DNA from: Daldinia sp. FL1419
Taxonomy: Eukaryota; Ascomycota; Sordariomycetes; Xylariales; Hypoxylaceae
Direction of reading: 5' to 3'
Length of the DNA stretch: 64,000 nucleotides
NCBI GenBank assembly: GCA_025201765.1
Contig: MU623364.1
Span: 1 to 64,000 of the forward strand
Numbering within the stretch: position 1 is the first letter of the stretch; every line of letters begins with the position of its first letter. The notes beneath the pieces are model-generated. The model saw only the letters and a list, made by a program, of their open reading frames with translations. It ran no database searches and was not told the DNA's origin. Shown here one piece after another: positions 1-12,707 of this stretch. A program made the position numbers and the translations under genes.

Positions 1-65
1 CGAGAGAAGATGCGTCTTCAGCGCTGCCGAATACTCTTCAAGGCCTAATGCCCCTGCCGCAAATC

Positions 66-66
<1 letters not shown>

Positions 67-97
<31 letters not shown>

Positions 98-108
98 ACC
101 CCCCCCCG

Positions 109-151
<43 letters not shown>
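67..151. repeat. Poly-C tract
   Basis: Almost pure cytosine for 85 bases, interrupted only by an A at 98 and a G at 108. Reading frames through it give poly-proline or poly-glycine and are not credible proteins. Homopolymers of this length are prone to assembly length error. Confidence 0.95.
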
Positions 152-153
<2 letters not shown>

Positions 154-3100
154 AATCACTAGGTAGTAAGCCCAATGAAACTGACGACCTAATTGCGGCA
201 GACGTTATTATCAGAGGTTGTACGTATACCCGAATTAGGCACAAGATCTTCTCCCCCGCAAGTACGGTGCGGCGGGATATTGTTTTAGTAATATGGTTGG
301 GACGAGGTTTATGACAAAAGGGTCTTCAAATCATCCCGGGGCCAAACATTTTTGCGCAAGCCGCTGCATTGTCGTGACGAAAGTTGTAGTGGGTATAATT
401 CACTCATGTTATTGTCAAAGATCTGCCATAACCAACCATCAAGCCCAATCCCAATATACCAATACTTGCGGCAGACACCAAGTCGTGGGGGCATATATCC
501 AAACCAAACCCGATATTCGGAGATTCTTGATGCGCGCCAGATGACATCACCTTCAATACCCTTAAGAGTCGGCCGCGGCTACAGTTACGGGACGGGACGG
601 AAGCGGGATTAACGAAGCGCTCGGAGGTCGGGTTGAATAGGTTCGCATATGCGCAGTTCTCTACTCTCTACTTCGGGTTTCGGTACAGCGGGTTGAACGG
701 ATCCAGATAGTCTAGATGGCAACGCTGTCGTCCTGAGAATAGAGGTTCGATGTATCGTTTCGATCGTCTCACACGTATGTATCTGTAGGTACCTATTCTT
801 TCAGCTAGATCCACACTTTGTGAAATTAACTCTTCTAGACGAAGCCGGACACTGTTTCTAGATGGATTCCTGTGTTCCGGAATAATTCAACTGTACTCGT
901 TGGTACCATGGATCAGATGGCGCTACCGGTTCCGCGACTAACAATAAGGCCGCGGGGAACGGCGGAGTGCATAGCCGCTCATTTATCAAGACCCTGGACC
1001 AGACCATACAGCCAAAGAAGCAAATGTTACCTGACTAGCGGTATGATAATATGATTGGACTCGTTGGTCTTTCTGTCAGTCATGGGCACAATCAACTCGC
1101 TTGCACCTGCGCATCTTCAGACCAAGCAACGTCAAATTGTTGATTACATACCAAATGTCTGGAAGAGAACTACTCATATTCATTATATGTGCAGCCTTAC
1201 TCTGACATGCATGATGCTTAAAGTTATTACTTTATAAATTCCCCGTTTGTCTTCACCCTAAGTGGCCAATCTGGGGAGAACCAAACCAACGGCATCGTCT
1301 CTTACTCTGCCCCCTACCCAAATCTGCATAATCTTAAACATTTTCTACTACATGGTGAGATCTTGGCAGGGTTGGATGTGTATGCTAAAGAACGGATCCA
1401 GATCTCTACTACTCTATAGCCTCCATGTGCGAGTCACATACAGACCAACTATCAGGATCAGTTGGTAAAAACTACGCCTGAATATGGGTTCATCACAAAC
1501 GCCGTTGGTTGTGTGGACGATGCTGGCGGCAACACGAAGGCGGCTCTCCACGAGTCAATTCGACCAACCCGATGTATTCGTAGGTTGGGACGATTTGGCA
1601 TCTCCCTTGGGAATTGACTCCAACATCTAACGACACGCAGAGGCATATTCCCGAACTAAATCACCGTCCATGGATAGCTACGCTGATGATGTCTGTCACA
1701 TAATTTCCCTCGCGGTATTCGGCGCTATATATCCGAGACGGGATTCTCGTTACCGCCTTCAACGAAGTGACTATCTCCGAAAAATTACATCGGGATCCGC
1801 CTTTAAGAACCCAGCCGCATAGACGATAATAGCGCCAGGCACAATGCATATCTTCTACATTGCTCGTTTCCGCGGGTCCTAATCTAAAACCTCACCACCC
1901 CAGAAAAGCTAGAAGCAGATATTTCGCAGCCTCGGTAAGTAATAAAAGCGGTATTCCTCGACATGTTTGAGGCGAACGTGTCAATTCCGGTGATATCTGA
2001 GGTAAGACTCGGGAATAGTCAATTCTAGGAAGCGAAGGGCATCTAGGCCAGTTTTATAAGTCGTCTCTATTTTTACAGAAGGCTTAGTCAATTACCGCAA
2101 GCAAAGCACTGACCCCCCTACCCTACCCTACCCCCAACCCAGCTCGGTCTAGTGTGGTCGAATTAGGAGATATGGGGGGTAGCCGTCGATCCCTACAAGC
2201 ATGTTTGTATGCCAAGAGATCGCCAGGCAGCACGCAAGGTAAGTCAGGGTTATGTCTACATACACTAACCTAGGTAGGTACCCTTGTTCTCGGGATCCTA
2301 TACTATTCTAGAACTCGGGACAGACCTCTTATTGCTCAGTGTTTCTTATACATGGAATACAACGGTGTGTAGGTAGACACTTAAGCGAGAGAACTTGGGA
2401 TGAATTTCTTGGCGTATGTACGGTTTAGGTGCTTACAATGGAGAAGCATGAGAGGCATCGTATCGCTGAACTGCCCATGTCACCAAGGAAAGAAAGCCAA
2501 AATGCCAATTGCTAATCACAACGTTCTCATCTGGTACTACTAATGCCAACTGCATCTACATTACGAGGCAAAATATACAAGTGATTTACCCGGTTAAGAC
2601 GAACATAGTCGTATCCCAGGATGGCGGATACTAGATAAAACCCCGGATTTACGATCGAGAACCTTGGATCGAACGCTGGGTCTAATCGCTCCGCGTGGAG
2701 AAAGCGACATACCAAAAAACCTAGACAGCTTAACTATAGTTACTTATTCACGAGTCTAGATACTACCATCCAACCCGGACTTATAATACAGGAAAACGAT
2801 AGAATTGTGAGGAAAAGTATAAACATATTCATTTACACGAGACATGTTGATCCAGATAGGTTGCCAAAATATTGCCAGCGTAACGACACCCGCATCGCGG
2901 ATACCACACAGACATTGTCAACATTTGCAACCTGCACGGCCTCACTTACAGACAGGGTCTCATTCTGCAGTTCCAACAGAGGGGATGAGGTTTACCAATG
3001 CAGCCGGAGATTGGTGAGAGATCAGTAACTACCCATCGGTAGTTGACATACATCTAGATTCTAACGGTAGGCAATGGTAGGTAGGTACCTAGGTAGTTAC

Positions 3101-4163
3101 TACTCCTCCACATTCGTCACTTAGTGGGATGAATTATTCGTGAGATATATGACGGGGTTGAGCGGCAAGAAACATTCAGTATGTTGTGTTCGGCAGCACA
3201 TGAGCACCAATGTTTAAGCAAAGGAGGTAAAATCGACGGCGGATGTTCCGCCAGCGCAATTATGCGTGTAGGGTAGGTATTTGCGATCATACGTCACAAA
3301 TCAGATAGTTGCCTACATAAAGGAACCTTTCGCTATTGTATACGTCAGAAGGCTCACATCTACCCTAACCGGGCATTTTAATAACATGGAAAAGACGGGT
3401 AGGGAGAAGGCGAACCATTCTGCAGTTACCACGGGTTTCGCCCCGACAGGGGAGGGGGGAGGGATGGTCAAGAGCATCTGCATATCTGCAAGAAACTTGC
3501 AGGGACTACTCTTAGGACTAGGTACTCTTAGGACCACCACACGAACTACACGAACTACCAGGACTATAGGATGCAAGAATAACACGCGAGCTAACTTTGG
3601 TTTCTTAGATAAGCTTGCTTTCCGAGTTTCCTACCTCCGAATAGGACCTTTCCTCCCCCGAAGAACCCCACTTACAAAGAAAGGCCGGCTTTCGGGTTCT
3701 CCTCTCCCATCTTCTTAAAGGTAACATCCAGTCTCCCATGTATCGACTTACAGTAGCGTGGAGAGTTCTCCCCGTATGCGGTTAGATGGCTGCTCCACCT
3801 GCACGCATGTTCAGGGGTCGTGAGGTACTTGTGAATACATGCCAAATCAAAGTGGTCCTCTGCAGCAAATGTAAGTTGACGGCGCGTCGCCTCGCCTACA
3901 GTTGTACTTGGACTACAAATTGTCAGATAAGGTGAGACTTGATCGTTTACCCATGACGCATACCGAACTCTCCAAGCTCAAGTAAAAGAGGAGCAAGATA
4001 TATCCTCGACGCCATCTCCTTGCCCAGTGCGAACCAATTTCCACTCTCCTCACGGTATCAACGCTCAGAGGTTTCACTACCCAGCTTACTACTTCTTATA
4101 TTTAGAATCGACTGTGATAGCGAGGGGAGCAATTAAAGAGAAATTGCTCCATCCATAATAGAA
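152..4163. other. Gene-free stretch upstream of the bZIP gene
   Basis: About 4 kb in which I see no gene. Open frames are short (under 150 codons), lack recognisable domains and have no supporting splice pattern. The longest (3281-3718, plus) contains a low-complexity Arg-Thr run from an imperfect ACGAACTAC/ACCAC repeat around 3530-3570. Copies of the palindromic ACCTAGGT/GGTACC motif occur near 2270 and 3085. A CCCTA-type short run lies near 2117-2135. Confidence 0.6.
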
Positions 4164-4881
4164 ATGGATGAACTCGACGCCACTAGTCTCACATCCCCCT
4201 CCAAATCGATGGCGTATATATACGGCGATACAGATTTATACCTCGACTCTACAAACACTTCATCGACAACATCTAGTCCGACAGAATCACCGGTATGCGG
4301 CTCCCGTGCGGGCCCTTCGTGGTCGTTGCTAACCGTAACGTTAGTATAATTTTAACTTCCAGGGGATGTATCCCAGCTCCGAGAACACAGACGGGCCGGG
4401 GGAAGCAACACAAACAGGCACACAAACAGACACGCAACAGCCCCCGCCTAAACCCGCAGCGAAGAGGAAGCGCGAGAATAGATACAAGAACGCACCTCCT
4501 TCTGTCTTATCTGTAAGCTAGAAGGTCACACTAAGTACCGTGACCGCGGATCGAGTCGCTAAGAGTTACTCGTCATAGCGTCGAAGAGCCCAGAACCGTG
4601 CATCGCAAAGAGCCTATCGAGAACGAAAGGACCAGCGTATCAAAGACCTCGAAATCTTACTCGGCGAGTCCCAGAAAAAGAATGACGTCCTCAGCCTTGC
4701 CTACTCCAACTTACAAGCAGAGTACATCAGGCTCAAGCGCGAGCGCGAACGCGATCAACAAGAAGCAGCAGCAGCAGCACGGTACACACAGAATGCCCTA
4801 GTATACGACCCAACGATAGATGCGACTCCTAATGATTTAGACTTATTCCTATACAACGGCCCATCAGGCTTCTCCATGTGA
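4164..4881 (+). CDS. Small AP-1/Yap-type bZIP transcription factor
   Basis: Predicted DNA-binding nuclear regulator of 193 residues. Exons 4164-4292, 4363-4512 and 4579-4881; both introns are phase 0 (donors GTATGC and GTAAGC, acceptors TTCCAG and CATAG). The basic region begins with the third exon and reads RRRAQNRASQRAYRERK (residues about 94-110), the N-x-x-S/A-Q-x-x-F/Y-R signature of fungal Yap/AP-1-like bZIPs. It is followed by a leucine-zipper-like heptad stretch (IKDLEILLGE onward) and a short acidic tail. A lysine/arginine-rich patch (KRKREN) sits just before the second intron and may be a nuclear localisation signal. The protein is short for a Yap family member and lacks the C-terminal cysteine-rich domain, so oxidative-stress sensing as in Yap1 is not implied. 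The start is the first ATG of a serine/threonine-rich leader. Targets are unknown; no flanking cluster suggests a role. Confidence 0.86.
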
Positions 4882-6992
4882 ACCAACTAGTAACCCGGGT
4901 TCCAATCCGACTGGATGCCCCTTAACTAGGTATCTGCCTACGTTTGGGTGCTAGCACTGCCAGCATACCTTATCTTGATCTGTCTATGTTTCTGGTCCTG
5001 GGATTATCTTGTTCATCCCATAGAACGTCACAGGCAACAACTGCTGCTGTGATATTTCAGTGGCGCAGATTACAGCATCAGTGCCCGACTGATTTGAGGG
5101 CGACTTGATGACGTGGCCGCCAGCTGGCGCCATCACTGCATATGGTCGGCAAGAAACTTGGAAACAAAAAAAGCAGTTTCTTATCCATCATTTTTCACAT
5201 GGTGCATAAGTTTGAAAATTCTAATGCGTTTGCATTTGTGCTTAACCCAACCTTTTATTTGTACCCCCTTTATTTACCTAAGTATAGGGGTTTGATCAAA
5301 CTGCCACGTACCTAACTCAACCCCCTTAAAAATTCGGACTGGGGCAATTGTTCGATAAATACCTACCCGAAGAGTAGGGCTCTATACGTTTTATTCCGAC
5401 TTTTCATAAGAATAGCAGGCGAATTGACACTGTTGCCGGACGAGACGAAGAGATGATGGTGTACCGGGCCTTGCCATTGTACGGACAGGCCTCTTCTTGG
5501 ATATGGTTCTTTCAATTTCAACGTAAGGCTACGGTACCCCTTGTCGTTGTCATGCAATTTTAGCGAGCTAAGATTGGGTTCCTTGTTGTTAGAATTATGA
5601 ACTTAACTTATGGTGTAGGCGGATTGAAATAGCGACGTGTAATTCTTGAAAAAGGTGTATGGTCGCGGAAAAAGACGTCAGCAAGCAGTTCTAGTCGACT
5701 ATGAATGTATCTTTAGCGAATATTACCATTGAATATTGTCATTTAATAATTTATGATCACATAGTCCGAAGCGCCAACTTAAGATTGATAGGTCTGTTTT
5801 ATTGTGATTGGGCGAAATTAAGCTATAAATGAAATGCTTCACTATGAAAGGTTAGGTAAATCAGAACAATGCTCTAAGGTTAGTTAGTCGCCAAGTCGAG
5901 TTTCTGAACGTATTAACCTAGGTAGACTTCTCATTTAAGTCAGGAAACTTCAAACCTTTTCAGTTTTATTTTATGAGATCTTAAAGTAAGTTTTCGAGTA
6001 TGGCGTCTTTGCCAATGTCACCGTCGCCCACGATAGGTCAATGATCCTTATACCTAGGTTCCTTATCCCAAGTACAATTCACTTGTTTACTCCGGATGTA
6101 CCTAACACTCCGTCTAAGAGCGCGTCTATTCTGGGCGGAAAGATCATGATAACTCGAAACGGACTCCCGAATTTCTTCTGATGATATGCTATTTAAACTC
6201 AGCCCCTTTTATATGTATAGACTGTTAAACTTTAAGCTTGTTTATATGGAATGCATCCTGTACAGCCGGAATGATAAGTCTAAGTAAGGATATACATCGG
6301 TATAATATGAGGCTCTAGGAATAGGAACTCACATGTATAAACGTGCTGATTGGTGGGTGATGGCCATCCAATTTAGCCAAACTCATCCCCATACGCACTT
6401 CTATAGTAGATCTACGCTAACGGGTGTCTTGGGATCATATTCATGATTCAACCGGTGGGTTTCTAAAATGTTTACAGCGCTGGGTATTTTCCCGCCCTTG
6501 AATCTTTATACAACAGGTCTCGTAAAATTAGATTTTTAGGGGGGCAAGGAATACATGCGAATAGGAAACAATATCTATGTGGTATAACTTATATACTTTA
6601 AACCGAGATGTGTAATAGTAGTCGAAGTAGAAACCTACCAAAATATTCCATAGGGCTAACATGGGAAAAGAAAAACTCGGACAGGGGAGGACCGGTAAAA
6701 TGAACGATTGGAACACAGACCTATGTTAAAGCGCTATACAATATAGCCACATTTGCCTATTCTGGGTCTTGGCCGTTACGGTATACGTTGAGCTTTCCAT
6801 GTTCAGTAATTAACATATAGTGGCTGGATTGCATGGGACTAGACAGTTTTTCTCTGGTATCAATAAACTATTTCACGCGAGTATTTCCTCAGGATCTCTA
6901 CCTTGACTACCTACGTATCATATGGTTCCCGTGACGTTCTTGCATGGAAGAGATATAAATCAAAATACGAGAAATCCGCCCAGAGTCGAGCG
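4882..6992. other. Intergenic stretch without a recognised gene
   Basis: About 2.1 kb between the bZIP gene and the membrane-protein gene. The region is AT-rich, especially 5560-6350. Only short, domain-less open frames are present. Palindromic ACCTAGG motifs occur near 5915 and 6052. Any missing 5' exon of the following gene would lie at the right end. Confidence 0.55.
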
Positions 6993-7689
6993 ATGGCAAT
7001 ATCAAGCTTCCATAATGAATTCGGGGATATCACTCGCGGATCTGACCTCTTGCTGCGATGGGACGCCAACGCGACCGACTACCCCCTGATAGTCTATTCC
7101 AGACTCATCAACCAGACAAGCGAGTTCGGAGCGAACTCGTTAGAGATCAACATAACAGGTAGGAAATACGCGTGATAGAGAGATATATGAGAAGAGCCAT
7201 CTCACATAATATGACAGTTGGGCTTAATTCTACTTCGTTCCTCTGGGAAAGCGTCCCATATCCGCTCCCGTATCTCGAAACGGCCAAGTACGAGGTAGAG
7301 GTGTGGCCTCAAAGCCAAGCAGGATCGAAGGGTTCAGCACCAGCTATCGCGTCGTCCTCTTATTTCGCTATTTCTAAATCGGATGAGGACAGCGACGCGG
7401 ACGATCCGATAAATGTGAGGGTTTGATATCTCTGACTACGCCATTTTACGATGTACACAGACGTTGATAGAAGATGTAGCCCTTCAACGGAACGACGATA
7501 CTGCCATCGAGGCCTACCAACCAGCCATCTTCCAACGCCGGGGTCAATAATAACACGGCGATCGCTGCTGGGCTTCTCGTACCGGTCTTCGTTATACTGG
7601 CCGTCCTCGGTTTCGTATGGATGCAACGGCGGCAGAAGAGAATGATTGAGGAAAAGAAGAAACAGCGAGAAGAACTTTACATAGATTAG
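6993..7689 (+). CDS. Single-pass membrane protein with Kre9/Knh1-like ectodomain; 5' end unresolved
   Basis: Exons about 6993-7158, 7218-7414 and 7480-7689 (190 residues from the first in-frame ATG). Introns 7159-7217 and 7415-7479 splice cleanly and keep frame. The ectodomain has a beta-sandwich look: RGSDLLLRWD, then YPLIVYSRLINQTS and SFLWESVPYPLP, with several N-x-S/T glycosylation sites, then a Ser/Thr/Asn-rich linker. A transmembrane segment (AIAAGLLVPVFVILAVLGFV) follows, then a basic cytosolic tail ending in EELYID. This layout is typical of secretory-pathway fungal proteins and loosely resembles Kre9/Knh1-type cell-wall proteins; that assignment is tentative. No signal peptide is visible: the frame is open back to a stop at 6864-6866 without an earlier ATG, although a good acceptor (TTTCCTCAG) ends at 6892. 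Either a 5' exon was missed or the 5' end has decayed. Confidence 0.5.
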
Positions 7690-10372
7690 ATGTAGGGCCC
7701 TACGAGTGCAGCGAGAGGGGCAGCTTCTTCGCCAAGCCGATCCGTCCGATGCAGCCAAGAGACACTGGCTGCCTAGGAAGCTGTTCAATAACCACCACTA
7801 ACCGCGGTTTCACGACGGTAAAGAAAGGGGGACGTCTCGCCGAATCGCCGCCTCTCTGGACATGCCCTGCTAAATACGTCGTGGTAATCAAGAAGAAAAG
7901 ACACGCCGTCCGTATCATAATCGCATTGCCGCGAGATTGGTAAGACACAGTCCTATCGAGGCGAACGGAACTCGGCATATCGAAAACTCGAGTGGATGTT
8001 AGCTAGCTAGTCTAGGGACGGCATGTACGAGTACGGTCGAGGAATTACGAATGGTGACCAAAATGAAACCACAAGCTCGCGGGCGTCGGTGATACCTTAG
8101 AGGAAAAAGGGGCGCAATGGGCAGGAAATGGCTGGGCTTAGAAGTGGCTGACCTAGATGCATGATCTGGCTCGGAACAATAACGACCTATAGATCGAAGA
8201 TACTTGCTTTATTTAGATGCAAATGCTAGATACCTGGTAGGAGCACATCCAGGACCCTCCGCATTTGATGCGCTCGCTACCGGTGATTGTAACGAAGGGT
8301 TGAACAGATAGTCGATCGGGTAGGAATTGGGGGGTGGGTAGTAAGTAATATGAATGTGGTCGCCTGTGCTGGCCGGTTCTTCGGCCGGATTACCTGATGG
8401 ATGCCCCCTTTCTTTGATCCTACTCGAGGTATATATAGGTACCTAGGTAGGTAGCTATTCGTTCACGATGACTGTCCTCTAATTGACATAAATCATGTTG
8501 TGTAATTCGGGAATCCTTATGTAGGCCTTTGCGCAGGACAGGGTCAGAGTGAATTGTATGTTTTGCTCGCAACTAACTACCTAATTTCAACATTAATTCC
8601 GACGTCCATCCTCTATATATGTATTTCTAGACATAACTACTCGCTGCATAAGTAGGTCACCTACCTAGGCATCTATCCTCAGCCCTGTTTAGTTGCTAGT
8701 ATACATAGAGTTGGCCTTGACCTACATAGGGGATCGGTTCCTTGGCTTTGGGGCAATTCGAGTCGAGCTGGAGCTGGAGAAAAGGAAGAGTTTTGGCAGA
8801 TCATTACCATAATGAGGCGTTAACGGGATGCAGGGAAGATGATCTACAGCAGGACCGACGTTGACCCCGCCAGAGATCTTGATCAAGGGGCTGATCATGA
8901 CATTGAAATAGTTAGAAGCATCGTCGATTTTTCCTAGTATCTGCCAAGAACACATGTTAATCCGATTGGGTCTAGGCCTCGAGATAGCATCCAGCTGAAG
9001 AATTACTACGTACCTAGGTATGTTAGGCTTTTTTTTTTTTTTTTTTTTTTTTTCATATGACACTACGGGGTTGCGCTATTGATCTTCTCGGCAACGGGGT
9101 TCGTGGGTATTTTCTTTCTTTCTCTCTCTCTCTCTCTCTCTTTTTTTATTTTTTTATTATCATTATTTTTTTTCCCCCTTCCTCACCAACCAGACCAAAT
9201 GAAATGAGACGGGGGTGCTTCACCTGAAAATTCAAACTTGTTTCATAAGCTAGTTACTTCGTACGGGGTAAAGTTTTGCAAGCAAAAGCACATGGACCTC
9301 AGCACGATCCTAACACAGCCACGAAATCAATCAACGTGGGGATCGGTTCGATTTCAGATAAGTGGATTCGTTGGGTTGTTGGAATACCTTTAATAAGCCA
9401 AGTATTTTCTTCGCCTCTCTTCCTCCCGCTTATTTCTAACGTAGGAACTAACGTAGGAACTAACGCAGGAACTAACCTGTTAACGTAGGAATCAGTAAGA
9501 TGGCGTAACTTTACTTTACATCTTTACATCTGCCATCATGAAGGCGAAAAAAAAAAAAAAAACATACATTTTCGCATCTCCGACTCTTCTTAACCGCACT
9601 GTCCGAACCGCTATCTAGTGTATCATTTGCCTAGTTAACCTTAGGAGAGAGTAAGTTTAAACGTGGTCGAGATAATTCGAAACTATCGCATAGCTCGGCC
9701 GAACCCCCTACCTCCTCTCCCCCCCTATCCTACTTTCGCTTTAGTCCAGGCACCTGGGTTCTTAGCGACAGAGTCCGTTCTCGTTGACAGCCGCGAACCG
9801 AAGCAGCCAAGCCGGGCTAATGTCAACTTCTGGCGCCGGCCACTCGTTTAACTTTCCCTTTCTGTGTTCTGTGGTGCTATCCACCCAGGGCCTATCACAG
9901 TCCAGAATCCCCCAAGATGTCGGACCCTTCCCAAGAGTGGAAGTTGGCCTCCGTAGCATATATAGCACATAAATATAGTTTCTAATGTACCAATCCAAAG
10001 CGGGATGCTACCCAATGGTAACGCCGCCCTTTCGTCGAAACATGAGCCCACCATGATACTAGGAAGCTTACTTACGTATATCCACGCCGGTAGCAGCGCC
10101 GCTTGTCTGCATCGTCCCAAGTCCGCAATCTATTGGTCGTCGTTAAACTTCATGCTTCGATCCAGGGGCTCTCCGTGCGTTGGTTTTTCTTAAATATGCC
10201 TGAACCGCTGTGTTGGGCGTGGGAGGTTCTTCCCCCTTCCCCTTACACTGTTTCAACTGTCCATCTGTTTATAAGTCTCCAGAGCCTCAGCTCTCGACGT
10301 AGAATACGTCATTACTTTCTTTTACTTGTTTCTAGTCACTCTTTAATATAGCATCGCTCTATAGCCATAGCA
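7690..10372. other. Intergenic stretch with simple repeats
   Basis: About 2.7 kb with no supported gene. It holds a 25-nt T tract (9029-9053), a CT microsatellite (about 9114-9147), an A tract near 9546-9561 and a 12-bp tandem repeat (9437-9492, listed separately). The last 200 bases before the glucanase start are C/T-rich, as expected of a fungal promoter. Confidence 0.6.
9437..9492. repeat. 12-bp tandem repeat, unit TAACGTAGGAAC
   Basis: Two perfect copies (9437-9460), a third with one change (CGC for CGT, 9461-9472), an 8-base truncated unit, then a fourth copy with one change at its last base (9481-9492). Nothing coding overlaps it. Confidence 0.85.
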
Positions 10373-12707
10373 ATGGCTCCGTCACTCATTAAGACTGTCA
10401 GCGCTGCTGCTGCTGTTTTAGCCGCTCGTGCTGGCGCTACCAAGTCATACCAAGTTTCCGAAGTCTACGATTCGACTAATTTCTTTGATAAATTCAACTT
10501 CTTCAGCGTAAGTACCCGACAAAAGTAAACAAATCCATTCCGGCCCCAGTTTGCCTAACTTTCTACGTAGGGAATCGACCCCAACGGTGGCTTCGTTCAG
10601 TACCAAAACCAGGCCAGCGCAGAGAAGCTTGGCCTGGCCAAGATCCAAGATGGTGAGGTATATGTTGGTGTAGATCACGCTGATGGCTACCAAGTTTTGA
10701 CTGGTGGCCGAAAGAGTGTGAGGTTGGAGAGTAAGAATGTTTACACCAAGGGCTTAATCATCGCCGACTTCACTCACCTCCCGAAGCCTGTTTGTGGTTC
10801 ATGGCCCGCATTCGTAAGTCCTCTTGAAATTCTTAAAATATCATATCATCCCTTCAAATCTTTATAAGAATTTGAAACCATCTTACATGATTGATATCGG
10901 TTATACACCTATGTATACGAAGTTAGCTAACTTGAATTGTTAGTGGTTATTTGGTGACCCGTGGCCGACCAAGGGTGAGATCGATCTCTATGAGAATTGG
11001 AACGACCTCACCTTCAACCGTCACACTTCCCACGTCGACAATCCTGCGGTCGTTGGGGACTGCACACTTGTCGCAAGTGACATGACGGCGAAGATCGACT
11101 CGCCTAACTGTTTTGACTTCGCTGATGGGCAAGCTAACTTCCAAGGCTGCTCTGCTTCCGAGTTCTCTTCCACCTTCGGCTCCGCCACCGGAGGTATCTT
11201 TGCGTTGGAATGGACGGACGAGTTCCTTAAGATCTGGGATTGGCCCCGTACCGATGCTCCCAAGGACGTTTTGAGCGGCCAGCCTGCTCCTAGTTCCGCA
11301 TGGGGCCAGCCGTCTTACATGATCAGCAAGTGCAATGTCGACAAGGCCTTCAAGGAGATGAAGATGGTTTTGAACGTCAACTTCTGTGGTGTCGCCGGCC
11401 AGAGCAACCAGTGGGATTCAAGCTGCAAGGCCAAGACTGGCTTTGGAACTTGCCCTGAGTACGTCGCCGCCAAGGGTGGTGACTTTACCGACTCCAGCTT
11501 CAAGGTGAAGGATATCAAGGTTTACGAGCTTAAGGAAGGCCAGGCCCAAACTTCGTCCTCGGCATCTAGCAGCTCGGCCATATCTACCTCGTCTAGCTCT
11601 GCTTCAGCCATCTCCACTGTCTCGACTACCTCCTCGGTGTCGACCGTCTCTTCCGCATCTACCACATCTTCCGCATCCGCCGTGTCCACCGTGTCTGCCA
11701 GCTCTAGCGCATCCGTGAGTGTGACTTCCTCCGCCTCGCAAAGCGCCGCATCGTCGACTGCCTCCGAGGAAGATGACTCTTGCACCGATGACAACGGAGA
11801 GACTTCTAGCTCTTCTATTGTGTCGCCTACTGTGAGCGTGTCAGCCACTACTACCGAGTCCGCCGGCTCTTACCCCACTGGTGAACAGGAGATGACCACT
11901 TCCACCATCTACTCGACTTCCATCCACACTATCACTTCGTGCGCCCCGACGGTAACCAACTGCCCAGCTGGCGGCTATATCACCACCAAGATCATCTCTG
12001 TCGGTACTACTGTCTGCCCCGTGACCAAGACCGAAGGCTCCGAGACCAAGCCTACCCCGGCCCCGACTTCCGAGACTCCCTCTCAATACACCACCAGCGT
12101 CGTTGAGGTAACCAACACTTACACGATCACCTCGTGTGCCGCCACCGTTACCAACTGCCCCGTTGGTTCCGTTACCAGCGAAGTCACCCTCACGACTACC
12201 GTGTGCCCTGTTACCAAGGAGAGCTCCAGCCCCAGTGTCGCCCCCAGTGTCAGCTCAAGCAAGTCTGTCGAGACGCCTGCGGTTGAGACACCCGTCAGCA
12301 AGCCAGTTGAGAACCCCGGCAAGCCGGCCGAGAGCACCAGCGAAGAGAAGAAGCCAGAGACCAAGACTGAAGTACCCGAGACTAAGACCGAGACAAAGAC
12401 CGGCGTCGTTTCAACCCCCAAGGCCACAACACCCAGCAACAGCGAAGCCCAGCCATCGCCCACCGACAGCAGCAGCGCCACGACCATCACCAACGGCGAC
12501 AGCTACGTGGTCGTGACGCCCACCGCCCTGCCCGCCAGCAGCATCAACCTCGGGTACAACGGCACAATCAGCACATCCTTCACGTCGCCCACGGGCGCCG
12601 CCGGCTGCAAGGGCGTCGACTGCGTCATCCCGGTAGCAGGTGGCGTCAAGACCGGCGCCAGCTTCACGCTTATGGGCGTCGCGGCGGCCTTCTTCTACCT
12701 CTGGTAG
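10373..12707 (+). CDS. GPI-anchored glycoside hydrolase family 16 beta-glucanase
   Basis: Predicted secreted, wall-attached endo-beta-1,3(4)-glucanase-like enzyme of 713 residues. Exons 10373-10507, 10571-10813 and 10944-12707; both introns are phase 0. An N-terminal hydrophobic signal sequence (residues 1-22) is followed by a GH16 domain to about residue 300. The catalytic motif is G-EIDLYE-N, with Glu138 and Glu143 as the expected nucleophile and acid/base of the E-x-D-x-x-E signature. Conserved surroundings GRKSVRLESK and GLIIADFTHLP-VCGSWPAF match fungal GH16 laminarinase-type enzymes. A long Ser/Thr/Ala-rich linker, presumably O-mannosylated, follows. It contains two cysteine repeats of the form TITSCA-TVTNCP ... 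TTVCPVTK (about 11925-12030 and 12110-12215). The C-terminus is a small-residue omega region followed by a hydrophobic tail (FTLMGVAAAFFYLW), typical of GPI attachment. Exact glucan preference cannot be read from sequence. Confidence 0.92.

Noticed and set aside
38..314. Poly-Gly and poly-Pro open frames on both strands
   Set aside because: They are translations of the C tract; no domain, no splice sites.
3281..3718. 145-codon plus-strand frame
   Set aside because: Low-complexity Arg-Thr run, no homology I can recognise, no promoter or splice pattern.
11522..12516. Long antisense and alternate frames inside the glucanase gene
   Set aside because: Shadows of the Ser/Thr-rich coding sequence, which leaves stop codons rare in other frames.
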